From Planctomycetaceae bacterium (GTDB lineage: Bacteria; Planctomycetota; Planctomycetia; Pirellulales; PALSA-1355), in contig PLYM01000028.1 of the NCBI GenBank assembly GCA_003153375.1, positions 76,038 to 110,442 of the forward strand: DNA of 34,405 bases, given 5' to 3'. This document shows positions 16,068-27,500 of the stretch, piece after piece. Each line of letters opens with the position of its first letter. Positions within the stretch are counted from its first letter, which is position 1. A program made the position numbers and the translations under genes. A model generated the notes under the pieces. It made no database searches, was not told where the DNA came from, and saw nothing but the letters and a program-made list of their open reading frames with translations.

Positions 16068-19039
16068 GTGACCACCAATTCCTCGACTTGTGCCGACAAC
16101 AGTTCCGCGACTTCGGGCATCAGGTCATAAGCCAACGCCAACAACTTCACGGGGTGGATCGTCGGTTTGCCGGCCCCCTGCTCCATCTGAATCTTGCAGG
16201 CGCTGCACTCCGTGGCGCCGGCTTGCAACCGCGGACTGCGCAAACTGTTGATCAACCCACGACCGGCGCGGAGACTGGCTCGATAGTTTTCGCGCTTCAG
16301 GCCAAAAGTGCCGGCCATGCCCGAGCAGCTGTTTTCGGTGCGATTGACGACCAGACCCGGAACCAGCCGCAACAGATTCTCGCCGGGCGAGCCGACGCCG
16401 AGCGCCTTCACGTGGCAGGGCTGATGGTATCCGAGCACTGCGTTGACCGGCTTCAAATCGAGCTGCAACTTGCCCGCCTGGTGCAGCTTCCACAAATAGG
16501 TGCAGGCCTCGCTGGTGTTGGCCGCCACCAGCCGGGCGTCGTCGTCATCCACCAGGGACGGATACTCGTGTGTCAGGGCCAGCACGGCCGAGGGCTCGGT
16601 GGCCACGACGTGATAGCCCTGGCGAATCGCCTCGGCCAACAGCGTCACATTGCGTTCGGCGATTTTGCGGGCCGCAACCAGCGCGCCCAGCGAGATCATC
16701 GGCATCGCCGAGGAGAGTTGCCCCGGGTGGACATAGACCGCGATGGCGTTGTGTTCCATGACCGACACGAAAGCGTCGGCCAACTGAGGATCGTGATAAT
16801 TGGCGTACGTATCGACAAAGTACAGCACCTTCGAGATGTCGCGTCGCGTGGGCCGCGTCAGGCGGCGGCGCGCGGCAAGTCGCATGAAGCTGCGGGGGGC
16901 AAACCGCGGCAACTTGCGCCGCTGGGCGACTCCTAGCACTTTTTCGATCAACCAGCGCGAAGCGCCATTGGTGATCGCCCAATTGGCCAGCGGCGCCAGG
17001 CGGCTGCCGAGCCAGCTCAAACGATCGACGCGCGACATGAACCAATCGCTCGTCGCCAGGCCGTTGGTCAGCACGTAGTCGCCTTTGCCCTCCATCATCA
17101 ATTTCGGAATGTCGACCGTGGCCGGGCACTCGAGTCGGCACATGTGACAATTCACGCACAGGTCGGTCACGCTCTTGAATTCGTCGCTGGTGAGCGTGGA
17201 CTCGGGCAATCCGCCGGCCAGGATGCTGCGCATCAGGTTGGCCTTGGCCCGGGGCGAGCTCTCCTCGGCCGGAGCGAAGCGAAAAATGGGACACATTCGC
17301 ACTTCCGACAACTGCGAGCGACAACCGCCGCAGCCATTGCAGTCGCGGGCCGCTTGCGAAATCTCCTCGCCGGTCCAGTTCAATTGCCAGGTCTGCGGCG
17401 CGGCGGGCTGCACGGCCGGCGGCTCGGCGACGGAGTCGCCCTGACCGTTGGTGGCGGGCTCCGGAGCGAGCCGCCGCAAATTGCGGACGAGCAAATCGGG
17501 GTCGTCGCTGACGATCTTGCCGGGATTGAGAATGTTATGCGGGTCAAAGATGTGTTTCACTTCCCGAAACACGTCGGCCAGCGGTCCGTACTGCCGCCGG
17601 ATGAAAGGCGTGCGGCTGAGCCCGGCGCCATGCTCGCCGCTGATCGTGCCGCCCAGGGCTAAGACCTCGTCGTAGAGATCGCTGGCGAGCTGCGCCATCC
17701 GCGTCACGTCGGCCGGATTCGACAGATCGAGAAACGGCCGCAGGTGCACCTGCCCATGGCCGGCATGCGCGAAGAGCGAGGCAATGACCTGGTGCTGCTT
17801 CAACACATTCTGCATGCGCACCAAAAAATCGCCGAGCGCCTTCGGCGGCACCGCCAGGTCCTCGATGAACGGCAAGGGACGCGTCGAGCCCTTCATGCGG
17901 AACAACGTGGGCACCACCTTGCGCGCCAGCCGCCAGTAGAGCTCGATCTCCTCGCGGTCCTGAGCTTGGACGGCATGAAAGGCCAGCCGCTTTTTTCGTC
18001 GCACGCGATCGATGATTTGCGCCAGCTTGTCGCGCACCGCGGCCAGCGTGTCCCCCTCCTGCTCGACCAGCAGCGCCGCCTCGGTTTCCGGCGGGATCAT
18101 CAGGTCGTACTGCACGATACTCTCGCGGGCCAGACTCAAATGCCGGCGATCCATCAAGTCGCACGCGCTCGGTGCCAGGGGCTGAATCTCGAGCACGGCT
18201 TTGGCGGCGTTGTCCAGGCGATCGAACAACAGGAGCGCGACGCTGCGATGCCGCGGCAGGGGCTGGGTGGCCACCGTGGCTTCGGTGATCAGCGCCAAAG
18301 TGCCTTCAGAGCCGACTACGAGGCCTGCCAGGTCCAGGTGCGTTGGCGAGAGGATATCGTGTAGGCGGTAGCCGCAGCGATTGACCAGGCTTTGCGGTTG
18401 CCGCTCGCGAATCAGCGGCCCGCGACGAGTGAGCAGTTCGGCCAGCGAGGCGACCAACTGACCCCGGCGCGTCGGCGCCTCGGCCGGCTCGGCTTCCAAG
18501 GGCTCGTTGCCGATCTCGAGGACCTGGCCATCAGCCAGCACGACTTGCAGGCTGATGACGTGCGAGCGTGCCGAGCCATGCTTTAGCCAATGACTGCCGC
18601 CGGCATCGATGGCAATCACGCTGCCCATCGTGGTCACGCTGCTCATGGCCGGATCGGGGCCAAATTGGCGGCCCGACGGGCGCAGGAACTCGTTCAGCTG
18701 CGCGTGAACGATGCCAGGCTGGATGCGAACCCGATCGGGTTCGGTCGACAGCACGCGCCGCATGTAACGGGAGAAATCGAGCACCAGGCCGCTGCCCAGC
18801 GACTCACCGGCCAGGCCGGTGCCTGCCCCGCGCGGAAAAATCGGCAAATGGTTTTCGCTGGCATATTCGACCGCGGCCACGACGTCGGCCAACGTGCGGG
18901 GGCGGATGACGGCCAGGGGCCGGATTTCGTAGATGCTCGCGTCGGTCGCGTACATCTGCAAAAAAACGTCATCGCACCGGACGTCGCCCTTGAGCAATCC
19001 TCGCAGGTCGTCCTGAATTCGCTGCCGCTCCGGATCCAT
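16064..19039 (-). CDS. FAD-binding and Fe-S-binding dehydrogenase (YdiJ type; GlcD-GlcF-like fusion)
   Basis: A 991-residue single-chain oxidoreductase with a VAO-type FAD half and an Fe-S half. FAD_binding_4 spans about residues 35-200, with FPRGAGTGLAGESLG at 68-82. The FAD-oxidase C domain follows (FAHAGHGQVHLRP near 423-435, SGEHGAGLSR near 467-476). Two 4Fe-4S sites come next: C567/C570/C573/C583 and CVNCHMCRLECP (C628-C638). The C-terminal Cys-rich CCG-type part has YHQPCHVKALG, NSCSGMAGTFG and CSACK. Size and order resemble E. coli YdiJ, a D-2-hydroxyglutarate dehydrogenase; D-lactate or glycolate is also possible. The start is ATG at 19037-19039, and the 3' end overlaps moaD by four bases. 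Confidence 0.9.
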   Translation of the reverse strand: MDPERQRIQDDLRGLLKGDVRCDDVFLQMYATDASIYEIRPLAVIRPRTLADVVAAVEYASENHLPIFPRGAGTGLAGESLGSGLVLDFSRYMRRVLSTEPDRVRIQPGIVHAQLNEFLRPSGRQFGPDPAMSSVTTMGSVIAIDAGGSHWLKHGSARSHVISLQVVLADGQVLEIGNEPLEAEPAEAPTRRGQLVASLAELLTRRGPLIRERQPQSLVNRCGYRLHDILSPTHLDLAGLVVGSEGTLALITEATVATQPLPRHRSVALLLFDRLDNAAKAVLEIQPLAPSACDLMDRRHLSLARESIVQYDLMIPPETEAALLVEQEGDTLAAVRDKLAQIIDRVRRKKRLAFHAVQAQDREEIELYWRLARKVVPTLFRMKGSTRPLPFIEDLAVPPKALGDFLVRMQNVLKQHQVIASLFAHAGHGQVHLRPFLDLSNPADVTRMAQLASDLYDEVLALGGTISGEHGAGLSRTPFIRRQYGPLADVFREVKHIFDPHNILNPGKIVSDDPDLLVRNLRRLAPEPATNGQGDSVAEPPAVQPAAPQTWQLNWTGEEISQAARDCNGCGGCRSQLSEVRMCPIFRFAPAEESSPRAKANLMRSILAGGLPESTLTSDEFKSVTDLCVNCHMCRLECPATVDIPKLMMEGKGDYVLTNGLATSDWFMSRVDRLSWLGSRLAPLANWAITNGASRWLIEKVLGVAQRRKLPRFAPRSFMRLAARRRLTRPTRRDISKVLYFVDTYANYHDPQLADAFVSVMEHNAIAVYVHPGQLSSAMPMISLGALVAARKIAERNVTLLAEAIRQGYHVVATEPSAVLALTHEYPSLVDDDDARLVAANTSEACTYLWKLHQAGKLQLDLKPVNAVLGYHQPCHVKALGVGSPGENLLRLVPGLVVNRTENSCSGMAGTFGLKRENYRASLRAGRGLINSLRSPRLQAGATECSACKIQMEQGAGKPTIHPVKLLALAYDLMPEVAELLSAQVEELVVT

Positions 19040-19068
19040 GGTTTCGTACCGCCTGGGGCGCGATCAGG

Positions 19069-19533
19069 TTAGCGGTGTTGACCAGCCATGCGGGCGGCCT
19101 GCTGCCGGTATCGCTCGTGCGTCTCGAGGTTGAACGCGCCATGACGTTCCATCCCCGCGACGGAACGGTATTGGGCCCCGCAGCGGTAACACATCAAGGC
19201 GTCGGGCACGAGCAGATAGAGGACAACGTCAACGAGTGCCGTGGCAAATAGGATGGCGAACGTCAGAATGGGCAAGCTGTAGCCCCAGGCGATCGAACTG
19301 CCGACGATTCCCAGAACCACGACGCCCACGCCGAGTCGCTGTGGAAAGTCTTTGCGCACAAAAAGATCAGTGCTGGGACAGGCCAGACAGTGGCGAACCT
19401 GCCCATCCTCGAGGGCCCCCGGGGGCATGCTCAGGGCCTTCTGACAGTGGGGGCACGTCAGCGTCGCGTCGGTGGGGCCCACTTCATTGCGGGCACCCTG
19501 ATGGCAGTGAGGACAACTATAAGTGACGTTCAT
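19069..19533 (-). CDS. Zinc-ribbon membrane protein
   Basis: A 154-residue protein with an N-terminal double zinc ribbon (SCPHCHQ at C7/C10 and TCPHCQK at C27/C30), a third CxxC (CLACPS, C49/C52), two membrane helices at about residues 67-85 and 87-109, and a last CxxC (CYRCGAQYR, C115/C118). The soluble end finishes with a charged helix containing ETHERYRQQAARMAG. It probably sits in the inner membrane with the ribbons in the cytosol; its function is unknown. The ATG at 19531-19533 is chosen because the Cys motif begins six residues later, while the 29 codons upstream are unlike protein. It is 29 bases ahead of the FAD/Fe-S gene and may be the first gene of that operon. Confidence 0.82.
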   Translation of the reverse strand: MNVTYSCPHCHQGARNEVGPTDATLTCPHCQKALSMPPGALEDGQVRHCLACPSTDLFVRKDFPQRLGVGVVVLGIVGSSIAWGYSLPILTFAILFATALVDVVLYLLVPDALMCYRCGAQYRSVAGMERHGAFNLETHERYRQQAARMAGQHR

Positions 19534-19639
19534 GGGCGGTTTTCGAGTGGCCCTGGCGCGATGCCGGACACCGAGGAACGGGAGCGATGGCCGCGAGCGC
19601 AACGCCGCGGACATTCCCATGATAGGAGATGGCCTGCCC

Positions 19640-19654
19640 GGGGTGAATCACCCC
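19640..19654. promoter_or_regulatory. Perfect inverted repeat upstream of the zinc-ribbon/moa operon
   Basis: GGGGTG, AAT, CACCCC form a perfect 6-bp dyad with a 3-base centre, about 107 bases upstream of the ATG of the zinc-ribbon gene. It is placed where an operator could lie in this divergent region. No regulator is known, and chance occurrence in GC-rich DNA is possible. Confidence 0.25.
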
Positions 19655-19776
19655 CACACGGCGCGAGCCCCTTTGGACGCTCGGGAAGCAGCGGTTGGAG
19701 TCAGCAAAACCCACTGGCGAAGATCAATTTTCCCGGTCCCGAAGCATCTTTTGCCCCCAGTTACGGCTTGTGCTGG

Positions 19777-19805
19777 TTGAACTGAGTTTGGAGAATTCTT
19801 CTAGT
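19777..19805 (+). promoter_or_regulatory. Possible sucA promoter
   Basis: TTGAAC (19777-19782) and TCTAGT (19800-19805) are separated by 17 bases and match the sigma70 consensus at 5/6 and 4/6. It would give a leader of about 250 bases to the sucA ATG at 20067, which is long, so the call is weak. Confidence 0.25.
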
Positions 19806-20066
19806 TAGGGTAAGGTTCTGGTCAATTGGCACCTCGCGTCGCGCGTGGGCTCGGTCGCAGGAAACAGAGAACCCGCCAATCGCCCGCCCGGCCGACGCTG
19901 CAACCCGTACAATGGATATCTTCAGAGGCACGACACACGTGCAAAAGTTCCGGCCCGCTACGGCCGAAACCACCGAAGCGCGAACCTGCGCCGACTCTGT
20001 CGATTACCGAAAGCTTGCCGATCACTACAGAATCTCGACACGATCCCGTCATTTGGTGAATTGACG

Positions 20067-22919
<2,853 letters not shown>

Positions 22920-22953
22920 CGCGCGAATCGTAAATTGGGGCTGGGCAACAACC

Positions 22954-22965
22954 CGCGAATTCGCG
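22954..22965. repeat. Palindrome in the sucA-sucB spacer, with a second copy of its core
   Basis: CGCGAATTCGCG is a perfect 12-bp palindrome 34 bases after the sucA stop. Its 11-base core GCGAATTCGCG recurs at 23101-23111, about 50 bases before the sucB start. The 243-base spacer holds no gene. The two copies could be operator or processing sites, or chance. Confidence 0.35.
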
Positions 22966-23162
22966 AGGATGGATGCCCGTCGAGCAACGATTTCTTGCCT
23001 TGCGTACCAGCGCGATCGGGCACGTGGACGGCGCCGAGCGATTTCGCGGAGCGTGCTCGATAGGGCAGCGTAGCGGGGCATCGTTGTCGGGCACGCCGCG
23101 GCGAATTCGCGCGAGACCTTGGGCACTCATTGACGACTTGTCGAGAGGATTGGATCTCCGGT

Positions 23163-24443
23163 ATGGCTGTTGAATTGAAAGTGCCCGCCGTGGGCGAATC
23201 GATCACGGAAGTGCAAATTGGCCAGTGGCTCAAGCAAGAGGGCCAATCCACCGAGCAGGATGAGAACCTGGTTGAGATCGAGACCGACAAGGCCACCGTG
23301 GAAATCGCGGCGCCGGTCGCCGGCAAGATCTCGAAGGTGCTCAAGCAGACCGGCGAAACGGCGCTGGTTGGCGAAGTGATCGGTTATATCGAGCCAGGCG
23401 GCGATGCCCAGGCCAGCAACACGGCGCAACACGAGCTTCATGCGGCCGCACAAGCGCAAGCCGCGCAGACGATTCATACCTCGAAATCCAAGCCGGCCGA
23501 ATCCGCGGCGCCAGCGCAGCCTGCCGCGGCGCCCGAGCGTAAGGCGGCGCCGCAACCCGCTCCTGCCGCCCAGCGCGCGCCAGCGCCGGCCGCGCCGGCA
23601 TCGCCCAAGTCGGCAGCACCTAAGTCCGATGACGGCGAAGGCGGTTTGGTGATTAGTCCCGAAGTACCGCGCGCGATTCCGCCCAGTCGCGAGTTGCAAA
23701 AGCCGAAGGCGGCTCCGGCAATGGCCGCGAATGTCCGCGGCGGACGCGAGGAAGAAGCGGTGCCGATGAGCCCGATTCGCCGCCGCATCGCGCAGCGGCT
23801 CGTCGAAGCACAGCACAATGCCGCCTTGTTGACCACGTTCAATGAAGTCGACATGACGGCCGTGATCGCGCTGCGCAACGAGCACAAGCAAATGTTCCTG
23901 GAAAAATACGGCATCAAGCTGGGCTTCATGTCGTTTTTCGTCAAAGCCGCGATCGACGCATTGAAGGTGGTTCCGCAGGTGAACGCCGAGATCCGGGGCA
24001 CCGACATCGTCTATCACAACTATTACGACATCGGCATCGCGGTGGGTGGCGGCAAGGGCCTGGTCGTGCCCGTGCTACGCGACGCCGATCGCATGAGCTT
24101 TGCCGAGATCGAACTGACGATTGCCGACTTGGCCCATCGGGCACGCGACAACAGCCTGCAACTCGAAGAGCTGCAAGGCGGCACGTTCACCATTTCCAAT
24201 GGCGGCGTTTACGGCTCGATGCTCTCGACGCCGATCATCAACCCGCCCCAAAGCGGCATCCTGGGACTGCACAGCGTGCAGGACCGCCCGGTCGCCCGCG
24301 AAGGCGAAGTCGTGATTCGCCCGATGATGTATCTCGCCCTCACGTACGACCACCGCATCGTCGACGGCCAAGGCGCCGTGACCTGCCTGAAGCGCATCAA
24401 GGAAGTCATCGAAGAGCCGATGCGGATGCTGGTCGAAGTGTGA
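23163..24443 (+). CDS. sucB: Dihydrolipoyllysine-residue succinyltransferase (OGDH E2)
   Basis: The core enzyme of the 2-oxoglutarate dehydrogenase complex; it transfers succinyl from lipoamide to CoA. It has 426 residues. The lipoyl domain spans residues 1-76, with the lipoylated Lys in ETDKATVEI (about Lys43). A long Ala/Pro/Gln-rich linker covers about 80-165. The catalytic domain begins near SPIRRRIAQRLVEAQ and ends with DHRIVDGQGAV (His about 397, Asp about 401). VGGGKGLVVPVLRDAD and TFTISNGGVYGS support the succinyl type. The linker shows no recognisable E3-binding domain, unusual for an E2. The ATG at 23163 is chosen because the lipoyl domain starts at once; an upstream in-frame start (23130) is less likely. 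Confidence 0.97.
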   Translation: MAVELKVPAVGESITEVQIGQWLKQEGQSTEQDENLVEIETDKATVEIAAPVAGKISKVLKQTGETALVGEVIGYIEPGGDAQASNTAQHELHAAAQAQAAQTIHTSKSKPAESAAPAQPAAAPERKAAPQPAPAAQRAPAPAAPASPKSAAPKSDDGEGGLVISPEVPRAIPPSRELQKPKAAPAMAANVRGGREEEAVPMSPIRRRIAQRLVEAQHNAALLTTFNEVDMTAVIALRNEHKQMFLEKYGIKLGFMSFFVKAAIDALKVVPQVNAEIRGTDIVYHNYYDIGIAVGGGKGLVVPVLRDADRMSFAEIELTIADLAHRARDNSLQLEELQGGTFTISNGGVYGSMLSTPIINPPQSGILGLHSVQDRPVAREGEVVIRPMMYLALTYDHRIVDGQGAVTCLKRIKEVIEEPMRMLVEV

Positions 24444-24448
24444 AGTAG

Positions 24449-24482
24449 AGGATGAAGGCGGAAGGATGAAGGATGAAAACGA
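24449..24482 (+). repeat. 34-bp inverted repeat, left copy
   Basis: A purine-rich 34-bp element that begins AGGATGAAGGCGGAAGG and ends GATGAAAACGA, starting five bases after the sucB stop. It is built from repeated GGATGAA words. An exact reverse-complement copy lies at 29535-29568, just before rarD. Confidence 0.9.
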
Positions 24483-24506
24483 AGACAGCGGGGAACTGCG
24501 TCTTGC

Positions 24507-24525
24507 GTGACACCACATCTGTCAC
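24507..24525. terminator. Hairpin between convergent sucB and the PVC-type gene
   Basis: GTGACA (24507-24512) and TGTCAC (24520-24525) form a perfect 6-bp stem around a 7-base loop. It lies in the 90-base gap between two convergent genes, so it could end transcription in both directions. The downstream tract on the plus strand (TTCCAAATT) is only moderately U-rich. Confidence 0.4.
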
Positions 24526-24533
24526 TTCCAAAT

Positions 24534-27500
24534 TCACTTCAGCTCAATCTCGAAATCCTTGAAGTGGACTTCGGTGGCGTCGCCGCTGTGAAGTTGCAGG
24601 GCAAAGATGCCGCGGCGTGCTCCGCCGGTGTCTTCGAGATCGACGCAGAGTTGGCCGTTGAGCCAGGTGCGAATCTTGCTGCCGATGGCCTGGATCTCGT
24701 AGGTGTTCCAGCCCGGCTTCAGGTGCTGCTCGCCTGATTTGTTCCACAACAGGCCGCGGCCGTGCTCTTCGTACAGCTTGCCCCACCAACCCGGTCCGAT
24801 GTCTGCCTGATAGCCGCGCACCAGCCCGTCGGGCAAAGCCTCGCTGCGGAATTGAACGCCGCTGTTGCCCGCGTTGTTGACCAGGTTCACTTGAACCCGC
24901 AGGCGAAAGTCGCCGAAGGCCAGGTCGCTTTTCAGGAACTCGTTCTCCTTGAGGCCTGCCGTACGGCCGACGATCTCTCCGTTCTCGACGCTCCACAGCG
25001 CTCGATCACCCTGCCAGCCCGTCAGGTCGCGGCCGTTGAAAAAGTCCTTCAAGTTGTCGGCGGTCGCCAGTTGGGCCACCTGGGCCGGGCTCGCCAGATA
25101 GGCCACCAGCCCGCGAAACTCGGCCGTGGAGATGTTCTTGAGCAAATCATCGGGCATCATCGACTGCTGGCTGAGTTGCATCTGATCGACTTCCCCGCGC
25201 GGCAGGACCACGACCTCGGTGGTGGTTTGTATCGTCAACGCATCGGCGTCCTGCTGCTTGACGATGCCCGTGATCACCCGACCGTCGGAAGTGACGATCA
25301 CGCTGGGCTGATACTCCTTGGCCATCACGGCGCTGGGATCCAGGATGTTCGAGAGCAGGTATTCGAGGTTCGCCCGGTTCGAGCCGGTGAGCTCGGGCCC
25401 AATCTTGACGCCGGTGCCAAACAGCGTGTGGCACTGCTGGCAGGTCTTCACGAACATCGCGCGGCCCAAAAGCGGATCGGCGGGCCCTTTTTCCTGAGCC
25501 AGCAGCGTGTACTTGACGATCAGGTCGGCCTTCTCGGCGCTCGACTCGCGGGCCGTGCCCCATAGCTCGGCGATCCGGTCGTTGATCGCCTGGTTCTTGT
25601 GATTGCGCAATTGCCGCACCAGATCGGCCGGCAGGTCGGTGGGCGGAATTCGCTTATCCGCGACCGCCGTCAACAATGCCGTCGCATAGTTCACTCGGGC
25701 GGCCAGCGTCGCCAAAGCGTCACGTTTCTCTTCGAGACTCAATTGCGGATAAGCCTCGAGCACGATTTTTGGCGTGTTGGCGTCATCGTATAAGGCGAGC
25801 CCGCGCAACGCCGCGGCACGCAGTTCGGGCGCGCCGACCAGCTTTTGCAACGTCGGCGCCAACTGCGGGTCCTTGGCCCCCAGCAGGGCATCGAGCGCCT
25901 GCCGACGCTGAGCCAGCGGCGAATTATCGCTCGCCAAAACCGTTCGCAGCTTGGCGAGCGCCAGCGGATCGCCAAACGTCAGCGCCAGTGCGGTTGCCTC
26001 CGCGTTCACTTCGGCATCGGCGCTTTTCAACAGTGGACCCGACATCGCCGGCCAGGACTTGGGCATCGGAACCTGCCGGCGACCCTTGAGACCTTCGTTG
26101 ATCGCCTTGAGAATCGAAAGCTGCACTGGCGGGCTTGGTGTGCGGCCGAGCTCGACGGCCAGCACGTCGAGCGCCGCGGGCGTGCCGATCTTGGCAATGC
26201 GCCTCGCCATGAACGCAAACACCAGCGGAATCTTGCCCTTGGCGGTCAACTTGAGGACCCGGGCCGCATCCTGTTCGGCCAGGGGCTCGGCTGCGTACCA
26301 GTACATCAGCGGCAGATTGTGGTCGTCCGCGTCACCCGCGTGCGATAGCAGGCCCGGCAGAATCGACCAGCTTCGCTCGAGCGGCAGCCGCTGCAACGCC
26401 GAGGCCAGATACAGTCGCACAATCGGCGACTCATCGCTCGAGGCCATGGCGGCTAACTGCTGGAACACGGGGTCGGACCATTTCCGCGACGGATCATCGG
26501 TCAGCAATTGGATCGTCCACGCCCGGACATGGGGTTGATCGTTTTGCAAGGCGCGCAGGGCCAACGCTTCATCGAGCCCGCCAGTCACGTGCAGGGCCCA
26601 CAGCGCCCGCAGACGACGCGGCTCGTCGGCGTGCGTCAGGGCAATGGCCGTCAGCTTTTCGCGGCCGGCCTGGTCGGTTCCACGCTCCTGCAGAATGCGC
26701 CGCGCGTGGCGCACGTACCAGTCGTTGGCATTGAGCTGCATCTCGATCAGGTGCTCGTTCGTCGCTTTGCCGAGATCGACCTTTGCTGGTTTGGCGTGTT
26801 GATAAGCGATGCGGAAAATGCGGCCGTTCGAGCGATCGTGGCCGGCCGAATTGAAATGATGGCAGGCGTTGGCGTCGTACCAATCGATCATGTAGGCCTG
26901 GCCGTCAGGTCCAAGTTGAATATTGAGAATTTGCGACCAGCGATCGCGCGTCAGGCAAAAGTCCGGCGCGCGGTTGCCCTCATACCCCGATCCCTTGGGC
27001 GACAGCAGGTCTTCGTTGAGCCGCTGGCCGTGGATGTTGTTCATGAAGATCTGGTTGCGATAGCCGGCCGGCCAGCTTCCGCCCAGATAGATCATGGCGC
27101 CGGCGTGCGCGTGGCCGCCGCCGACCGCGTCGGAACGATTGTTGCCCGAGTGGGGCGTGTCGCCGACCCAGTGGCGATGCACGGCGATCGTCTTGATGTC
27201 GTCGTAGGTGTTGCGATTGAAGTGCTCGCCGCCTTGGCGGTGATAACGGCCGCCCTGAATCATGTGGAACAAGTGCGGAATCACGCAGGCCGTGCAAAAT
27301 GCCTGACCCATGTCGTTGAAATCCAATCCCCACGGATTGCTGGTACCATTGGCGAAGACCTCGAACACGTGGCGCGTGGGATGATAGCGCCACACGCCGG
27401 CGTTGATGGGCGTGCGCTGCGCCTTCGGAGTGCCCGGCTTTCCGACCGCGGAGTGCGTGAACACGCCATGGCAACCATACAGCCAGCCATCGGGGCCCCA

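Larger units (their letters stand above)
19534..20066. other. Divergent intergenic region between the zinc-ribbon gene and sucA
   Basis: About 530 bases without a supported gene. The frame of sucA is open back to 19845, but those residues are unlike the OdhA/SucA N-terminus. The region should hold the promoters of both the long minus-strand operon and sucAB. Candidates are a TTGAAC/TCTAGT pair at 19777-19805 and an isolated TACAAT at 19908-19913, both on the plus strand. Confidence 0.55.

Noticed and set aside
19845-20066. Upstream extension of sucA
   Set aside because: The 74 extra residues are Arg/Pro-rich without similarity to the OdhA N-terminus, which starts properly after the ATG at 20067.
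22976-23173. Short plus-strand frame between sucA and sucB
   Set aside because: No ribosome-binding site, overlap with the sucB start, and a translation without protein character.
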